Assembly: GCA_002729415.1 (NCBI GenBank)
Contig: PBXZ01000005.1
Span: forward strand, 1 to 64,000
Source: UBA9662 sp002729415
GTDB lineage: Bacteria > Poribacteria > WGA-4E > UBA9662
Direction: 5' to 3'
DNA length: 64,000 nucleotides
Part shown: one piece after another, positions 25,057 through 33,969 of the stretch
Numbering within the stretch: position 1 is the first letter of the stretch
Layout: every line of letters begins with the position of its first letter
The notes under the pieces: model-generated
Seen by the model: only the letters and a program-made list of their open reading frames with translations
What the model was told of the DNA's origin: nothing
The model's database searches: none
Made by a program: the position numbers and the translations under genes

Positions 25057-28000
25057 TTGTATCTTAGTCAACTTAAGATTAGCGGTTTTAAAAGTTTTGC
25101 TGACGAAGTTGAATTGATTTTGAAACCGGGTGTTACAGCGATTGTTGGCCCTAATGGGTGTGGAAAGAGTAATATTTCTGATGCTGTCCGCTGGGTGCTT
25201 GGTGAGCAACGTCCACGATCGTTACGCTGTGCGAATATGCAAGCTATCTTGTTTAATGGTGGAGAATCGTTAAAGCCTGTGAGCAAGGCTGAAGTAGCGA
25301 TGCGAATTGCAGACATCGAGGATAGAATAGCACTTGAATCCCCTGAGCTTGAAATCATGCGGCAGCTAAAGCGAGGTGGCGAGAGCAATTATTTGATTAA
25401 TCAAGTTCCTAGCCGGCTTCGAGATATCAACGAGTTGTTTATGGATACGGGTATTGGGGTTGATGCCTATTCTGTGATGGAACAGAGTAAGATTGATCTT
25501 ATTCTCAATGCGCGTGCTGAGGATCGTCGTCAGATTTTTGATGAAGTTGCGGGGATTACCAAGTACAAGCATCGTAAAAAAGACGCGCTTAAAAAACTGG
25601 AGCAAACGGAACAGAATATCAGTCGGGTGAATGATATTATCCATGAGCTAGAGCGCGAAACCGAGTCACTCCGTCAACAAGCAGAACAAGCTGAGAAATA
25701 TCAGAAACTGCATCAGATGTTAAAAGGGCTTGAACTGAATCTTAGCAAACAAGAGTATAATCGGTTTGTTAAAGAACTTAGCGAAACTCAACTCAATTTA
25801 GAAGAAATTCTGATCGTGATCGCTGAAGCTCGAGAAGCTATTGATTCCACCGAGTTGCGAATTGAAGAATCAACCAATCGACAGATAGAGTTAGATCGGC
25901 TGATTCAACAGGGGCAAGCAGTCGTACTTGAATTTCAGAGTGAAATCGAAAAGACCGAGCGTCAGATCGTTCTCTATAAAGAGCGGCAGCTGAATATTCA
26001 ACAACAGCGCACGCGTGCTGCTCAGGCTATTGACTCGCTACAACAACAACTTGATGGGATTGAAGCACAGAAGCAAAAATCAAAACAAGAACAGGNAAAA
26101 ACTGATGTAGCCTTCAAGCTAGAAGAGAATCGATTGAACGCGCGTAAAAGTACATTAGCTGACTTAATGTCACGTGTTAATCAAACCAGCCAATCGATTG
26201 AAGCCGCACAAACAAAGCACTTAGAGGCAACCAGCCAAATTTCAGTAGTCGAACGGCAGATACTCTCGATCAATAACAGAATAGAGTATTCTGAATCTGA
26301 TTTTATACGAATTAATGAAAGTTTAGAAGGCTTAGGGGCCGATTTTGATACCGCACTGACGACGCACAAGGAATCGGGAATGCGTGAGAAGCAGGTGGCG
26401 GTAGAACTCCTTAGAATTGACAAGCAGAAGGGCGAGAGTGATCAGGAACTGCAGAAACTACAAGCCAATCTTCATAAGTTGGAAGTAGAAATACAGGGTT
26501 CAAAAGAATCGTTGGGAATGAGTGCTTCGCGTCTCAAGTCTCTAAAAGATCTTCAGAGCACACATGAAGGATACTACAATGGTGTGCGTGCTATCCTGAA
26601 GGCAAAGGAGGTTGATTCCAACAAGTTTGGTGGCGTCTGTGGCGTAATCGCCGAACTCATTTATACTGATCCTGACTATGAATTGGCAATCGAAGTCGCA
26701 CTCGGCGGTGCGATTCAAAATATCGTTACCGAAACGGCAGAAGATGCCCAGGCGGGTATTGCGTTCTTGAAGGAGAAGCGTGCTGGACGAGTGACCTTCT
26801 TGCCCTTGGATATCCTGCGTCCTCGATACTTCAATGAAGATAAATTATTAAATCAGCCTGGCGTAATTGGCGTGGCTGGAGATTTGATTGATTGTGACCC
26901 TAGGTATGATGTAGCAATTGATCAACTTTTAGGTAATACATTGGTTGTTGAGGATATCGATATAGCGGTGCAGTTAACACGGAAATTTCGCCCGAATGCC
27001 CGACTCGTAACTCTTGAGGGTGATGTCATCAATACTTCGGGCGCTGTTACAGGTGGACACACAAGTAGCAAAACCAGTGGGCTTCTGAGTCGTTCTAGGG
27101 AGTTGGAAGATCTGGAAAAACGGGTGAGTGATCTTAACCAAAAAGTTATCGAAAAGGATTCGCAACGTAAGGAACTGGTTAAGCGTATCAATGAGCTGCA
27201 GCAAATTCGACACAAGTTAAACGCTGAATGGCAAGAATGCCAAATTGAGCACAAAAGCCTTCTCCAAATGCTAGATCAATCGCAACAAAAGCTTAATCAA
27301 ATTCGATATCAGCTTGATGCAATTGAGCAAGAGCGAGCCGATTTGGTTGAACAATCAGAGCAAATTGAAGGAGAACGCCATCATCTCGAAACTGATCTGA
27401 AACAGGCCCAGAAGTCTGATTCCATCTTGCTTCGCAAGGTTGAGCGGCTTATGGAACAAGTCGAAGCGGAAAAGGATAAACTCAGTGAAGTCGAAGAATC
27501 ATGTCAGAATCTACAAATCTCATTAGCCACGAAGGGGGAGAAACTACAGAGTTTAAGTACGACCATCACTTCGTTTGATGAGAATCAGAATCAAATAGTT
27601 GAAAGCATGCATAGTCACCAGAAGATCATTGATTCTGATGAGGAGATGAAGCAGGAGCTTACTGGTCAGATTGACTCAGCCCAAAAACGATTTCTTGAAC
27701 TTGAGCAAGAAAAATTTGAGAATGAGGAAAAAGTTAGTACGCTTCAAGCCGAACGTGAAAGCATAACAGAAGTTATCTCCGAATCACATAAGATGATTAA
27801 AAAGGGCAGACAACAGTTTGATAAACACAATCGAATGCGTCATCAGTTAGAGGTTAGCATGACTCAACTGGAGATGCAATTGAAGGGGATTTCGTCAAAA
27901 ATTCAAGATAAATACCAAGTGTCCATTGATCAGATTGAAGATGAAGATACTGGAAATGAAATTGATGAACTTGAACTGGTAGCTCAAACTGAAGATTTGA

Positions 28001-28614
28001 AAACCCAAATCGAAGCTATCGGTCCCATTAATCTTAAAGCAATTGAAGATTATCAAGAACAGAAAAAACGAGAAAGTTTTCTTGTTTCACAACGGGAAGA
28101 TTTGCAAAAATCCCTCGATTCCACATATGATGCAATTGAGAAAATTAACCAAACATCGTGTGAAGCGTTCCAACGAACCTTTGATCTGATCAGTGCAAAT
28201 TTTCAGGAGGTTTTTACTGAGTTGTTTGGTGGTGGTGAAACGGAACTACAGCTAACAGATGAATCAAACTTGCTTGAATCCGGCGTTGAAATCATTGCGT
28301 GTCCACCAGGAAAAAGACCTCAGAATATTACTCAACTTTCAGGTGGTGAACGCTCTCTGGTGGCGATTGCTCTCCTTTTTGCCATGTTCAAAATTAAGCC
28401 GAGTCCTTTCTGTGTGATGGATGAGGTGGATGCCGCGCTCGATGAGTCGAATGTCTTGCGGTTCACCAACCTAATTCGCAAATATGTCGACCAGACTCAG
28501 TTCATTATTATTACTCACAATAAGCGAACAATGGAAACAGCAGATATCATTTATGGTGTTACAATGGAACAAGCAGGTGTTTCAAAAATTGTTTCTGCAA
28601 AATTCAGTGATTAG
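25057..28614 (+). CDS. smc: Chromosome segregation ATPase SMC
   Basis: Condensin-type ATPase that organises and segregates the chromosome. Walker A GPNGCGKSN is near 31-39. Long coiled coils flank a hinge around 500-660 containing GGAIQNIV, RVTFLPLD and the glycine-rich TSGAVTGGH. The signature LSGGERSLVA begins at 1094 and Walker B VMDEVDAALDE is near 1120-1130. Length 1185 aa is standard. Start is TTG 25057, giving MYLSQLKISGFKSF, with SD GGAGG 9 nt upstream. It is followed after 23 bp by ftsY, a common bacterial pairing. Only one ambiguous base falls in it, so it is well conserved between the merged strains. Confidence 0.96.
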   Translation: MYLSQLKISGFKSFADEVELILKPGVTAIVGPNGCGKSNISDAVRWVLGEQRPRSLRCANMQAILFNGGESLKPVSKAEVAMRIADIEDRIALESPELEIMRQLKRGGESNYLINQVPSRLRDINELFMDTGIGVDAYSVMEQSKIDLILNARAEDRRQIFDEVAGITKYKHRKKDALKKLEQTEQNISRVNDIIHELERETESLRQQAEQAEKYQKLHQMLKGLELNLSKQEYNRFVKELSETQLNLEEILIVIAEAREAIDSTELRIEESTNRQIELDRLIQQGQAVVLEFQSEIEKTERQIVLYKERQLNIQQQRTRAAQAIDSLQQQLDGIEAQKQKSKQEQXKTDVAFKLEENRLNARKSTLADLMSRVNQTSQSIEAAQTKHLEATSQISVVERQILSINNRIEYSESDFIRINESLEGLGADFDTALTTHKESGMREKQVAVELLRIDKQKGESDQELQKLQANLHKLEVEIQGSKESLGMSASRLKSLKDLQSTHEGYYNGVRAILKAKEVDSNKFGGVCGVIAELIYTDPDYELAIEVALGGAIQNIVTETAEDAQAGIAFLKEKRAGRVTFLPLDILRPRYFNEDKLLNQPGVIGVAGDLIDCDPRYDVAIDQLLGNTLVVEDIDIAVQLTRKFRPNARLVTLEGDVINTSGAVTGGHTSSKTSGLLSRSRELEDLEKRVSDLNQKVIEKDSQRKELVKRINELQQIRHKLNAEWQECQIEHKSLLQMLDQSQQKLNQIRYQLDAIEQERADLVEQSEQIEGERHHLETDLKQAQKSDSILLRKVERLMEQVEAEKDKLSEVEESCQNLQISLATKGEKLQSLSTTITSFDENQNQIVESMHSHQKIIDSDEEMKQELTGQIDSAQKRFLELEQEKFENEEKVSTLQAERESITEVISESHKMIKKGRQQFDKHNRMRHQLEVSMTQLEMQLKGISSKIQDKYQVSIDQIEDEDTGNEIDELELVAQTEDLKTQIEAIGPINLKAIEDYQEQKKRESFLVSQREDLQKSLDSTYDAIEKINQTSCEAFQRTFDLISANFQEVFTELFGGGETELQLTDESNLLESGVEIIACPPGKRPQNITQLSGGERSLVAIALLFAMFKIKPSPFCVMDEVDAALDESNVLRFTNLIRKYVDQTQFIIITHNKRTMETADIIYGVTMEQAGVSKIVSAKFSD

Positions 28615-28637
28615 TTACTAGAGGAAACCGCAAGCCA

Positions 28638-29723
28638 GTGTTAAGAAACTTGTTCAAGAAAAAGGATAAAGTAAAAGATCAAGAGTCGTCAGCACCATTG
28701 GAAACAATGGATTCGGATGTCGCTGAAGGGAAATTAGATTCCTGTGTCAATAGTACTGAGGAAGAAAAAAGAACAAGTTGGTTTAATCGTCTCAAAGCTG
28801 GGTTGTCGAAGACTCAAGAAAACCTTGTTGGTCATATTCGATCTCTTCTTCGGGCAGATCGAAAAATCGACGAGGAACTGATGGAGGAGATAGAAGAAAT
28901 CCTTATACAAGCTGATGTAGGCGTAAATACAACAATGATGCTGATGGACAACGTCCGTGATATCGTGCAGTCGGAGGGACTGAGCAACTCCTCCGATTTA
29001 GAAGGTGTAATCCAGCAAGAAATTCTCAACATTCTTGATGAAATCGATCAACCTCTGGATATCTCCGATCATCAACCGTATACAATTCTTGTTTTGGGTG
29101 TTAATGGTGCTGGTAAAACGACAACGATTGGGAAACTTGCCCATCGATTCAAATCTGAAGATAACCACGTGCTTGTTGCGGCCGCAGACACATTTCGTGC
29201 CGCGGCTACTGATCAGCTGCAGGTATGGTGTGATCGTGCTGGGGCTGAACTGATTAAAGGGAGCAAGGGCTCTGATCCTGCATCTGTGGTCTTTGATGCT
29301 GTTGACGCCGGCAAATCTCGCGGGGCTGATGTGGTGATTGTTGATACTGCGGGCAGGCTTCATACTAAGAAACCTTTAATGGATGAACTGGCTAAGATTG
29401 GACGGATAATGGAACGAGCAATCCCTGGGGCTCCACATGAGGTGCTATTGGTAATTGACGGTACAGCAGGTCAAAATGCGATTATACAGGCCAAGATATT
29501 TCATGAGGCTGTCCCTGTAACTGGTGTTGCCATTACCAAACTTGATGGTACTGCTAAGGGGGGGATTGTGATTGCAGTTAAGCATGAAATCGGAGCTCCT
29601 GTTAAGCTGATTGGTATTGGCGAACAACTTGATGACCTTCGTGATTTTGTCGCCAAAGATTTTACTGATGCCTTGTTTCAGCAAGAAAGCCATCTAGAAN
29701 GCAATTTGATGGTTGATGAATAG
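28638..29723 (+). CDS. ftsY: Signal recognition particle receptor FtsY
   Basis: SRP receptor GTPase that docks ribosomes carrying membrane proteins. An acidic N-terminal region (about 1-50) is followed by the four-helix N domain. The G domain has GVNGAGKTT from 154, then ADTFRAAATDQL, VDTAGRL and TKLDGTAKGG. Length 361 aa is typical of forms with a short A domain. Start is GTG 28638 with AGAGGA about 12 nt upstream. It ends at 29721-29723 and is the last gene of the smc unit. Confidence 0.95.
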   Translation: MLRNLFKKKDKVKDQESSAPLETMDSDVAEGKLDSCVNSTEEEKRTSWFNRLKAGLSKTQENLVGHIRSLLRADRKIDEELMEEIEEILIQADVGVNTTMMLMDNVRDIVQSEGLSNSSDLEGVIQQEILNILDEIDQPLDISDHQPYTILVLGVNGAGKTTTIGKLAHRFKSEDNHVLVAAADTFRAAATDQLQVWCDRAGAELIKGSKGSDPASVVFDAVDAGKSRGADVVIVDTAGRLHTKKPLMDELAKIGRIMERAIPGAPHEVLLVIDGTAGQNAIIQAKIFHEAVPVTGVAITKLDGTAKGGIVIAVKHEIGAPVKLIGIGEQLDDLRDFVAKDFTDALFQQESHLEXNLMVDE

Positions 29724-29801
29724 AAAAAGAATACCCATCCGTTANNCACTATTGAACCNTTCCATTGATTTAATCCGTCCTGAAAACAGCTTTTGTTTTG
29801 T

Positions 29802-29830
29802 TTGACTTCTGCAAATAAGTTNGATATATT
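29802..29830 (+). promoter_or_regulatory. Promoter of the ECF sigma factor operon
   Basis: TTGACT (29802-29807), 17-bp spacer containing one N, TATATT (29825-29830). It has the housekeeping sigma-70 pattern and lies about 70 bp before the GTG start of the sigma gene. Confidence 0.55.
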
Positions 29831-29898
29831 GACCGTGNGCAAAACCCAAGTTAGAAAAAAACGAACTTTTTNCNGATCNGTTTGTCTATAAAGTTAGC

Positions 29899-30510
29899 GT
29901 GCAAACATACAATATTTNTTCCATTACCACATTTTTTTCTAAAAAGGCNGCACCAATTATTGATCAACACGAAATCGATTTGGTCAAGCGTTGTCAGAAT
30001 AGGNATATGCAGGCGATGGAAGAAATTGTTCGTCAATACGAGAATCAGGTCTATAATATTGCTTATGGTATGCTTGGTAGTCCCGAAGATGCTCAAGATA
30101 TNACGCAAGATGTATTTGTTTCTGTCTGGGAGAAAATTGGTCAATTCAGGTTTAGATCTAAGTTTTCGACTTGGNTATATCGAATCGCTAAAAACATGTC
30201 ACTTAATGAGAAGTCCCGTCGAACGAGTCGAAAAACGGATGTGGTGGAAATTGATGATTCTCAAGCATGGGTGCCGGTGGATCATCAAACTCCAGAGGAT
30301 GAGATACTTGCATCCGAGCAACAACAGATTTTACATAAGGCACTTGGACAACTTAAAGAATCATATCGTANCATCTTGGTGCTTCGCGAAATGGAAGAGC
30401 TATCTTATGANGATCTCTCTGCGGTTTTGGGATGTTCCATNGGTCGTGTCAAATCTCGCCTATATGAGGCGAGAATGCAGTTAAGGGGAATTTTAAAGCG
30501 AGAAAACTAA
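29899..30510 (+). CDS. RNA polymerase ECF sigma factor (RpoE-like)
   Basis: Two-region sigma-70 family factor of 203 aa. Region 2 spans about 36-110 and includes ENQVYNIAYGMLGSPEDAQD and QDVFVSVWEKIGQF. Region 4 has the helix-turn-helix LREMEELSYxDLSAVLGCSxGRVKSRLYEAR near the C-terminus. The GTG at 29899 is the probable start. It is followed, with a TAATG overlap, by an anti-sigma gene and then an RseB-like gene, giving the rpoE-rseA-rseB order. It probably responds to envelope stress. The promoter at 29802-29830 is housekeeping-type, so autoregulation is not evident. Confidence 0.9.
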   Translation: MQTYNIXSITTFFSKKXAPIIDQHEIDLVKRCQNRXMQAMEEIVRQYENQVYNIAYGMLGSPEDAQDXTQDVFVSVWEKIGQFRFRSKFSTWXYRIAKNMSLNEKSRRTSRKTDVVEIDDSQAWVPVDHQTPEDEILASEQQQILHKALGQLKESYRXILVLREMEELSYXDLSAVLGCSXGRVKSRLYEARMQLRGILKREN

Positions 30511-31025
30511 TGAACAGAAAAAAGATGCAACGGCAACTTTCTGNATACTTGGATCACGAGTTAAATGAAGCGGAAAAGCTAANTNTTGAAANACACCTTA
30601 GTGGGTGCCAGGAATCAGCCGAAACTTTTGAGAATCTTCAGCAAAACAGCCAATTGATGTCTGGGCTTCGTCAGCCAACACCATCTGGTATTTGGGAAGG
30701 AGTTCAATCTCGTATCGAAGAGGAAAATAAAGGGAGTTGGAAGTCTCGCTTTACTATGCCTGTAAGAGGATGGTTTCTACATCCTATACCCGTTGCTTCC
30801 ATGGTTGTGTTGATTACAGTATTTGCCTTCTCTCTCTTTATTCTTGATGTTGATCAGAATTCGTTGGAAGATCCGCTTGATTTTTACCTGATTGCTCATA
30901 GCGAACAGACGACAGGGTTTTGGTTGATGGGGGAAGACTCCTCCTCGCAGGAATCATCGGTTGACGCTAATTTTACTGTATCAGATGAATCTCAGGCCTA
31001 TCTAGATACATATTTTGGATATTAA
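30510..31025 (+). CDS. Anti-sigma factor with modified zinc-finger motif, membrane anchored
   Basis: 171 aa; its ATG overlaps the sigma gene stop. The N-terminal part has YLDHELNEAEKL and then HLSGCQES, where zinc anti-sigma proteins have HxxxCxxC. Here H29 and C33 are present but the second Cys is S36 (codon TCA, no ambiguity). A single membrane segment around 91-110 (VASMVVLITVFAFSLFIL) separates the cytosolic sigma-binding part from an extracytoplasmic tail. It should hold the ECF factor inactive until a signal triggers release, with the next gene product as the likely sensor. Loss of the second Cys implies either no zinc or another ligand. Confidence 0.8.
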   Translation: MNRKKMQRQLSXYLDHELNEAEKLXXEXHLSGCQESAETFENLQQNSQLMSGLRQPTPSGIWEGVQSRIEEENKGSWKSRFTMPVRGWFLHPIPVASMVVLITVFAFSLFILDVDQNSLEDPLDFYLIAHSEQTTGFWLMGEDSSSQESSVDANFTVSDESQAYLDTYFGY

Positions 31026-31051
31026 AGGGTAACTGAGACTGGATCTATTCA

Positions 31052-32350
31052 ATGCTAAAAACTGCTAAAAATTATAATCGCTTCAAGATTTTAGAAGTTG
31101 CGCTCATATTATGTGTGTGCAATTTTTCCAATGCTGATAACCAGAAAATACTGGAGCAGCTCCTAAACAATCATGCGAAGACCAGTTATGTCGTTAGGCA
31201 GGTTTTGATTGATTGGGATACTGTAGATATTTCGGATAATCCTCCTTCGTGCCTCGCCCGTGAAGAGGTAATTGTGCAAAAAACACCGTCCAAATCCCAA
31301 AGGCGACTTGTTCGATATCCTCTGATGGACAGAAGAGGAGACCCCATCAACCGTTATAAAAAAAGTTTAACTGCCGCACAGCAAACGTCAATTCGAAACA
31401 AAGTCCTTAAAATGTTAGAATCCGGAGTGTCAAGTTGGGAGATAGAAAATTATGTCGATAGTTCGCTTGAGAAGTACATTGACCGCTCCATGGAGCAGGC
31501 AATTCGAGACACTCAGCAGACGGAAGACAGGACCACACGAGGAGGTCGACGATTTGGAGCGCGTGCTTCAAGGAATCGAGGTANNNNGCCACGACCAAAG
31601 CGGATTTCTNGGTTACTGAAAGAAAACATGGATATCTTGAGTAAGAATTACGAGATTCAAAAAGGTGACAGTGTTGATAAGATCGCTGGATATGAAACCG
31701 TCTTCTTTTCGATTAAACCTAATTTTGAAGATCGGCCCACGTTACGGATATGGCTAGAAAAGGAAAATGGTATACCACTTCGGTTCGAGCGCATTAATGA
31801 ATATGGCCAGATGCAATACTTACAGGTTTCTACTCAAATCAGCTTTGATTTGAATGAAGTAGATCGAATCTTGGGAAAACTCGTCGAAGATAAGACGTCT
31901 AACGCTCCCGAAGGTAAAGCAAGAAAGACTCTTTCATTTCCTGAGGCAGAAAAGGCCTTTGGTCAAAAACCAGTCTTACCAAACTATCTTCCCGCAGGCT
32001 TTGAATTACACCAAATTGAACCTATGAGACTTCCTCGAACCACTGCCACTACTTTACACTTTCGCTATACCGACGGCTTTCTGACGTTTTCCCTTTTTGA
32101 GGAAACAGGTAGAAGATCTGGAATTTTTTCCCGATTCAGACNGCGAAGAAGTANGNATGGTAGAGGCAATGATCGTGNAAGGAATCGTANAGAGGAAAAA
32201 ATTGAGATTGGTGAAAAATCAATTCGTGTGATNAAACTTCGTCATGCGCAGGTTTATNGTTGGNTTGAAAACGATATAAATTTGAGGCTNATTGGAGATT
32301 TGAGCAGNTCTGAAATGATCAGGATTATTGAATCCATTAGTAGTAATTAA
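31052..32350 (+). CDS. RseB/MucB-like periplasmic sensor of envelope stress
   Basis: 432 aa with a signal peptide (about 1-28, ending SNA). The middle part resembles the LolA-like N-terminal domain of RseB/MucB: YEIQKGDSVDKIAGYETVFFSIKP followed by RPTLRIWLEKENGIPLRFERIN. A second part (PNYLPAGFELHQIEPMR to FRYTDGFLTFSLFEE) resembles the C-terminal domain. It carries an unusual Arg/Gly-rich insert near 165-190 (TTRGGRRFGARASRNRG) and another Arg-rich patch near the end. RseB binds the anti-sigma factor and senses lipoprotein or lipopolysaccharide problems, and position directly after the anti-sigma gene supports that role. Homology is distant. Confidence 0.7.
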   Translation: MLKTAKNYNRFKILEVALILCVCNFSNADNQKILEQLLNNHAKTSYVVRQVLIDWDTVDISDNPPSCLAREEVIVQKTPSKSQRRLVRYPLMDRRGDPINRYKKSLTAAQQTSIRNKVLKMLESGVSSWEIENYVDSSLEKYIDRSMEQAIRDTQQTEDRTTRGGRRFGARASRNRGXXPRPKRISXLLKENMDILSKNYEIQKGDSVDKIAGYETVFFSIKPNFEDRPTLRIWLEKENGIPLRFERINEYGQMQYLQVSTQISFDLNEVDRILGKLVEDKTSNAPEGKARKTLSFPEAEKAFGQKPVLPNYLPAGFELHQIEPMRLPRTTATTLHFRYTDGFLTFSLFEETGRRSGIFSRFRXRRSXXGRGNDRXRNRXEEKIEIGEKSIRVXKLRHAQVYXWXENDINLRXIGDLSXSEMIRIIESISSN

Positions 32351-32513
32351 GAATACTNCGTATTAGCGTAATCCCTTATCCTTTCCATTCCCAAGCAACA
32401 GGTTTTCAGATGCCATTCATTTAGGTTGCAGTTTGGTTGTTTTGGCTGATAATTGATTTTCATTGCCGTAATGCTTTTCCCAAGTTTGTTGTGTAACTCT
32501 ATTTTCTGGTAAC

Positions 32514-33068
32514 TTATTCAAGAATTCTGAATAGTAAATCAAATACAGGTCGTTCGTCGACGCGATGTTTGTGCCGTTGTCGGAACNTNGTTAATATGCC
32601 GGCTTTGCTTTGCANTTCTAGCATGGTCTTGATTTCGGTGCTTGGGATTATGTCGTCTAAAGCGAAAACNTCATAAAAATCTTGGCGTTGCTCAGGTTCG
32701 AGTANTAGGGGAAGGTTATGTCGGATTAGACTTAAGAAGATGTTTGCTTGTGGAGTATCGTAAAATTCAGTATCATGCCATTTTCGCCCAATTTTTGCGN
32801 AAAAGTTGCATTCAGAAATGGAAACAGCGACTTGATCACTGTCGTTGTAGATACGGAACGAAACAAGAAATAATAGAAACCCACCTCGNGTAATGAAGCA
32901 GTTTGTTTCCTCTTCAAGGCGCTCAACTCGAATGTGAGATCGACTGCCATGTCTTGGTTTAGACGCNCTATTATTTTCAGAATCGAACCAGACGTCATAG
33001 ATCCATTTTGAGATCGAAAGGACTACAGCGATTGTACTGAAAATGAGAGCAATTGTTGCGCGATCCAA
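32514..33068 (-). CDS. Hypothetical protein with N-terminal membrane anchor
   Basis: 184 aa from TTG 33068. One hydrophobic helix (about 5-24, IALIFSTIAVVLSISKWIYDVW) is followed by a soluble domain of mixed beta character (RGGFLLFLVSFRIYNDSDQVAVSI). This could be an immunoglobulin-like or DUF-type fold. I recognise no family. It is the last gene of a four-gene minus-strand run after the aldolase-like gene, a DUF6787-like gene and a DUF1854 gene, starting 17 bp after the latter. No SD is obvious for this start. Ambiguous bases are spread through it but do not break the frame. Confidence 0.6.
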   Translation of the reverse strand: MDRATIALIFSTIAVVLSISKWIYDVWFDSENNXASKPRHGSRSHIRVERLEEETNCFIXRGGFLLFLVSFRIYNDSDQVAVSISECNFXAKIGRKWHDTEFYDTPQANIFLSLIRHNLPLXLEPEQRQDFYXVFALDDIIPSTEIKTMLEXQSKAGILXXFRQRHKHRVDERPVFDLLFRILE

Positions 33069-33085
33069 GATAAGAACAAGATTCT

Positions 33086-33595
33086 TTAGAGGTACAGTTC
33101 GAGGAGAGCGTGACTTTTTGGATCAAGCTCGTTGTAGTTAACGATCTCGTAACGATTTCCGTCAACGTCTTTGATCAGCACCCGACTACTATCCATTGGG
33201 GTTACGTCCATCCGAGAACCCAAATTAATCTGACTAGGACCAAAATTGGTATCAACTTGCCATTGTGTCACGCCAAATCTCCCATCGATAGAATTGATTC
33301 GCTCAATCCTCGGCATATAATACGCTTTTTCAAGTTGATCAACGACAATTTNACGATCTGATTTCTTAAGATCTTTTATGTCTTCTATAACACCGATTTC
33401 ATTCTCTTCTTTATCGNTCAGGCAGATAAATTGAGTAGGATTGGATAAGGGGAAAGATCTTATAATTTTTATTTGCGTGTGGACCGAGTTGTCGGGCAAT
33501 GTGATCTGGGGATCTCCATATTGGTCTATGCACAACTCTAGATTTTTAGCGTCAAGGAATTCNACTTCATCTTCAATCCTAATGGCTTCTAGCAA
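33086..33595 (-). CDS. DUF1854 family protein
   Basis: 169 aa from TTG 33595, with GGAG 8 nt upstream. Matches DUF1854 by its ordered blocks: RSFPLSNPTQFICL, DKEENEIGVIEDI, YYMPRIERI, FGVTQWQVDTNFGPSQINL, and the end RVLIKDVDGNRYEIVNYNELDPKSHALLE. The function is unknown; in other bacteria it is often next to ABC exporters. Here it is between a small membrane protein (DUF6787-like) and an unknown anchored protein. The stop of the DUF6787 gene lies within its SD region, showing tight coupling. Confidence 0.8.
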   Translation of the reverse strand: MLEAIRIEDEXEFLDAKNLELCIDQYGDPQITLPDNSVHTQIKIIRSFPLSNPTQFICLXDKEENEIGVIEDIKDLKKSDRXIVVDQLEKAYYMPRIERINSIDGRFGVTQWQVDTNFGPSQINLGSRMDVTPMDSSRVLIKDVDGNRYEIVNYNELDPKSHALLELYL

Positions 33596-33599
33596 AATT

Positions 33600-33953
33600 T
33601 CACTCCATACACTTTTGGTTTGTTAANTAATCAGTAGGTTTGCTATANATGTGATCCGTTTCTTGATTCTTTTTGGGAATAAAAGGGCGTAGAAGGAACA
33701 ATAACATCTTTTTCTCTTTTTCCCAGAAAAAACGGAACTTTCCCAGAGCGGTTCCATAAGTAAGCAGAAGGATCTGGTAAGTNAGGAAAAAAAGCAGTAT
33801 GTTTACAACGAATGGCAGGTCTTNTGGTAAGAAATTCATTTTTTTTCTTAAAAAAACGCTTGTTGTTCCTGCTAATGAAAATGCCATCATGATAGCCAAG
33901 AANCCCCAGATCCCAACTCCCCATTTTTGCTTCAGCTTTTCTATGATTTTCAT
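33600..33953 (-). CDS. DUF6787-like small membrane protein
   Basis: 117 aa from ATG 33953. The blocks LKQKWGVGIW, then two membrane helices (about 15-35 and 48-70), and GKFRFFWEKEKKM resemble DUF6787 proteins, which have KxRWGV...GQFRFF spacing and about 100 aa. The function of that family is unknown. Ambiguous bases occur in both helices. It sits 16 bp downstream of the aldolase-like gene and couples to DUF1854. The resemblance to DUF6787 is from memory of its motifs and should be read as tentative. Confidence 0.6.
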   Translation of the reverse strand: MKIIEKLKQKWGVGIWXFLAIMMAFSLAGTTSVFLRKKMNFLPXDLPFVVNILLFFXTYQILLLTYGTALGKFRFFWEKEKKMLLFLLRPFIPKKNQETDHXYSKPTDXLTNQKCME

Positions 33954-33969
33954 TCTTTNGATAACGTAA

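Noticed and set aside
29882..30484. 200-aa plus-strand ORF overlapping the ECF sigma gene
   Set aside because: It is the other frame of the sigma gene. The frame starting at 29899 carries clear sigma region 2 and 4 motifs, and this one does not.
32352..32364. AATAC/GTATT inverted repeat after the RseB-like gene
   Set aside because: A 5-bp AT-rich stem with an ambiguous base and no T-run gives no support for a terminator.
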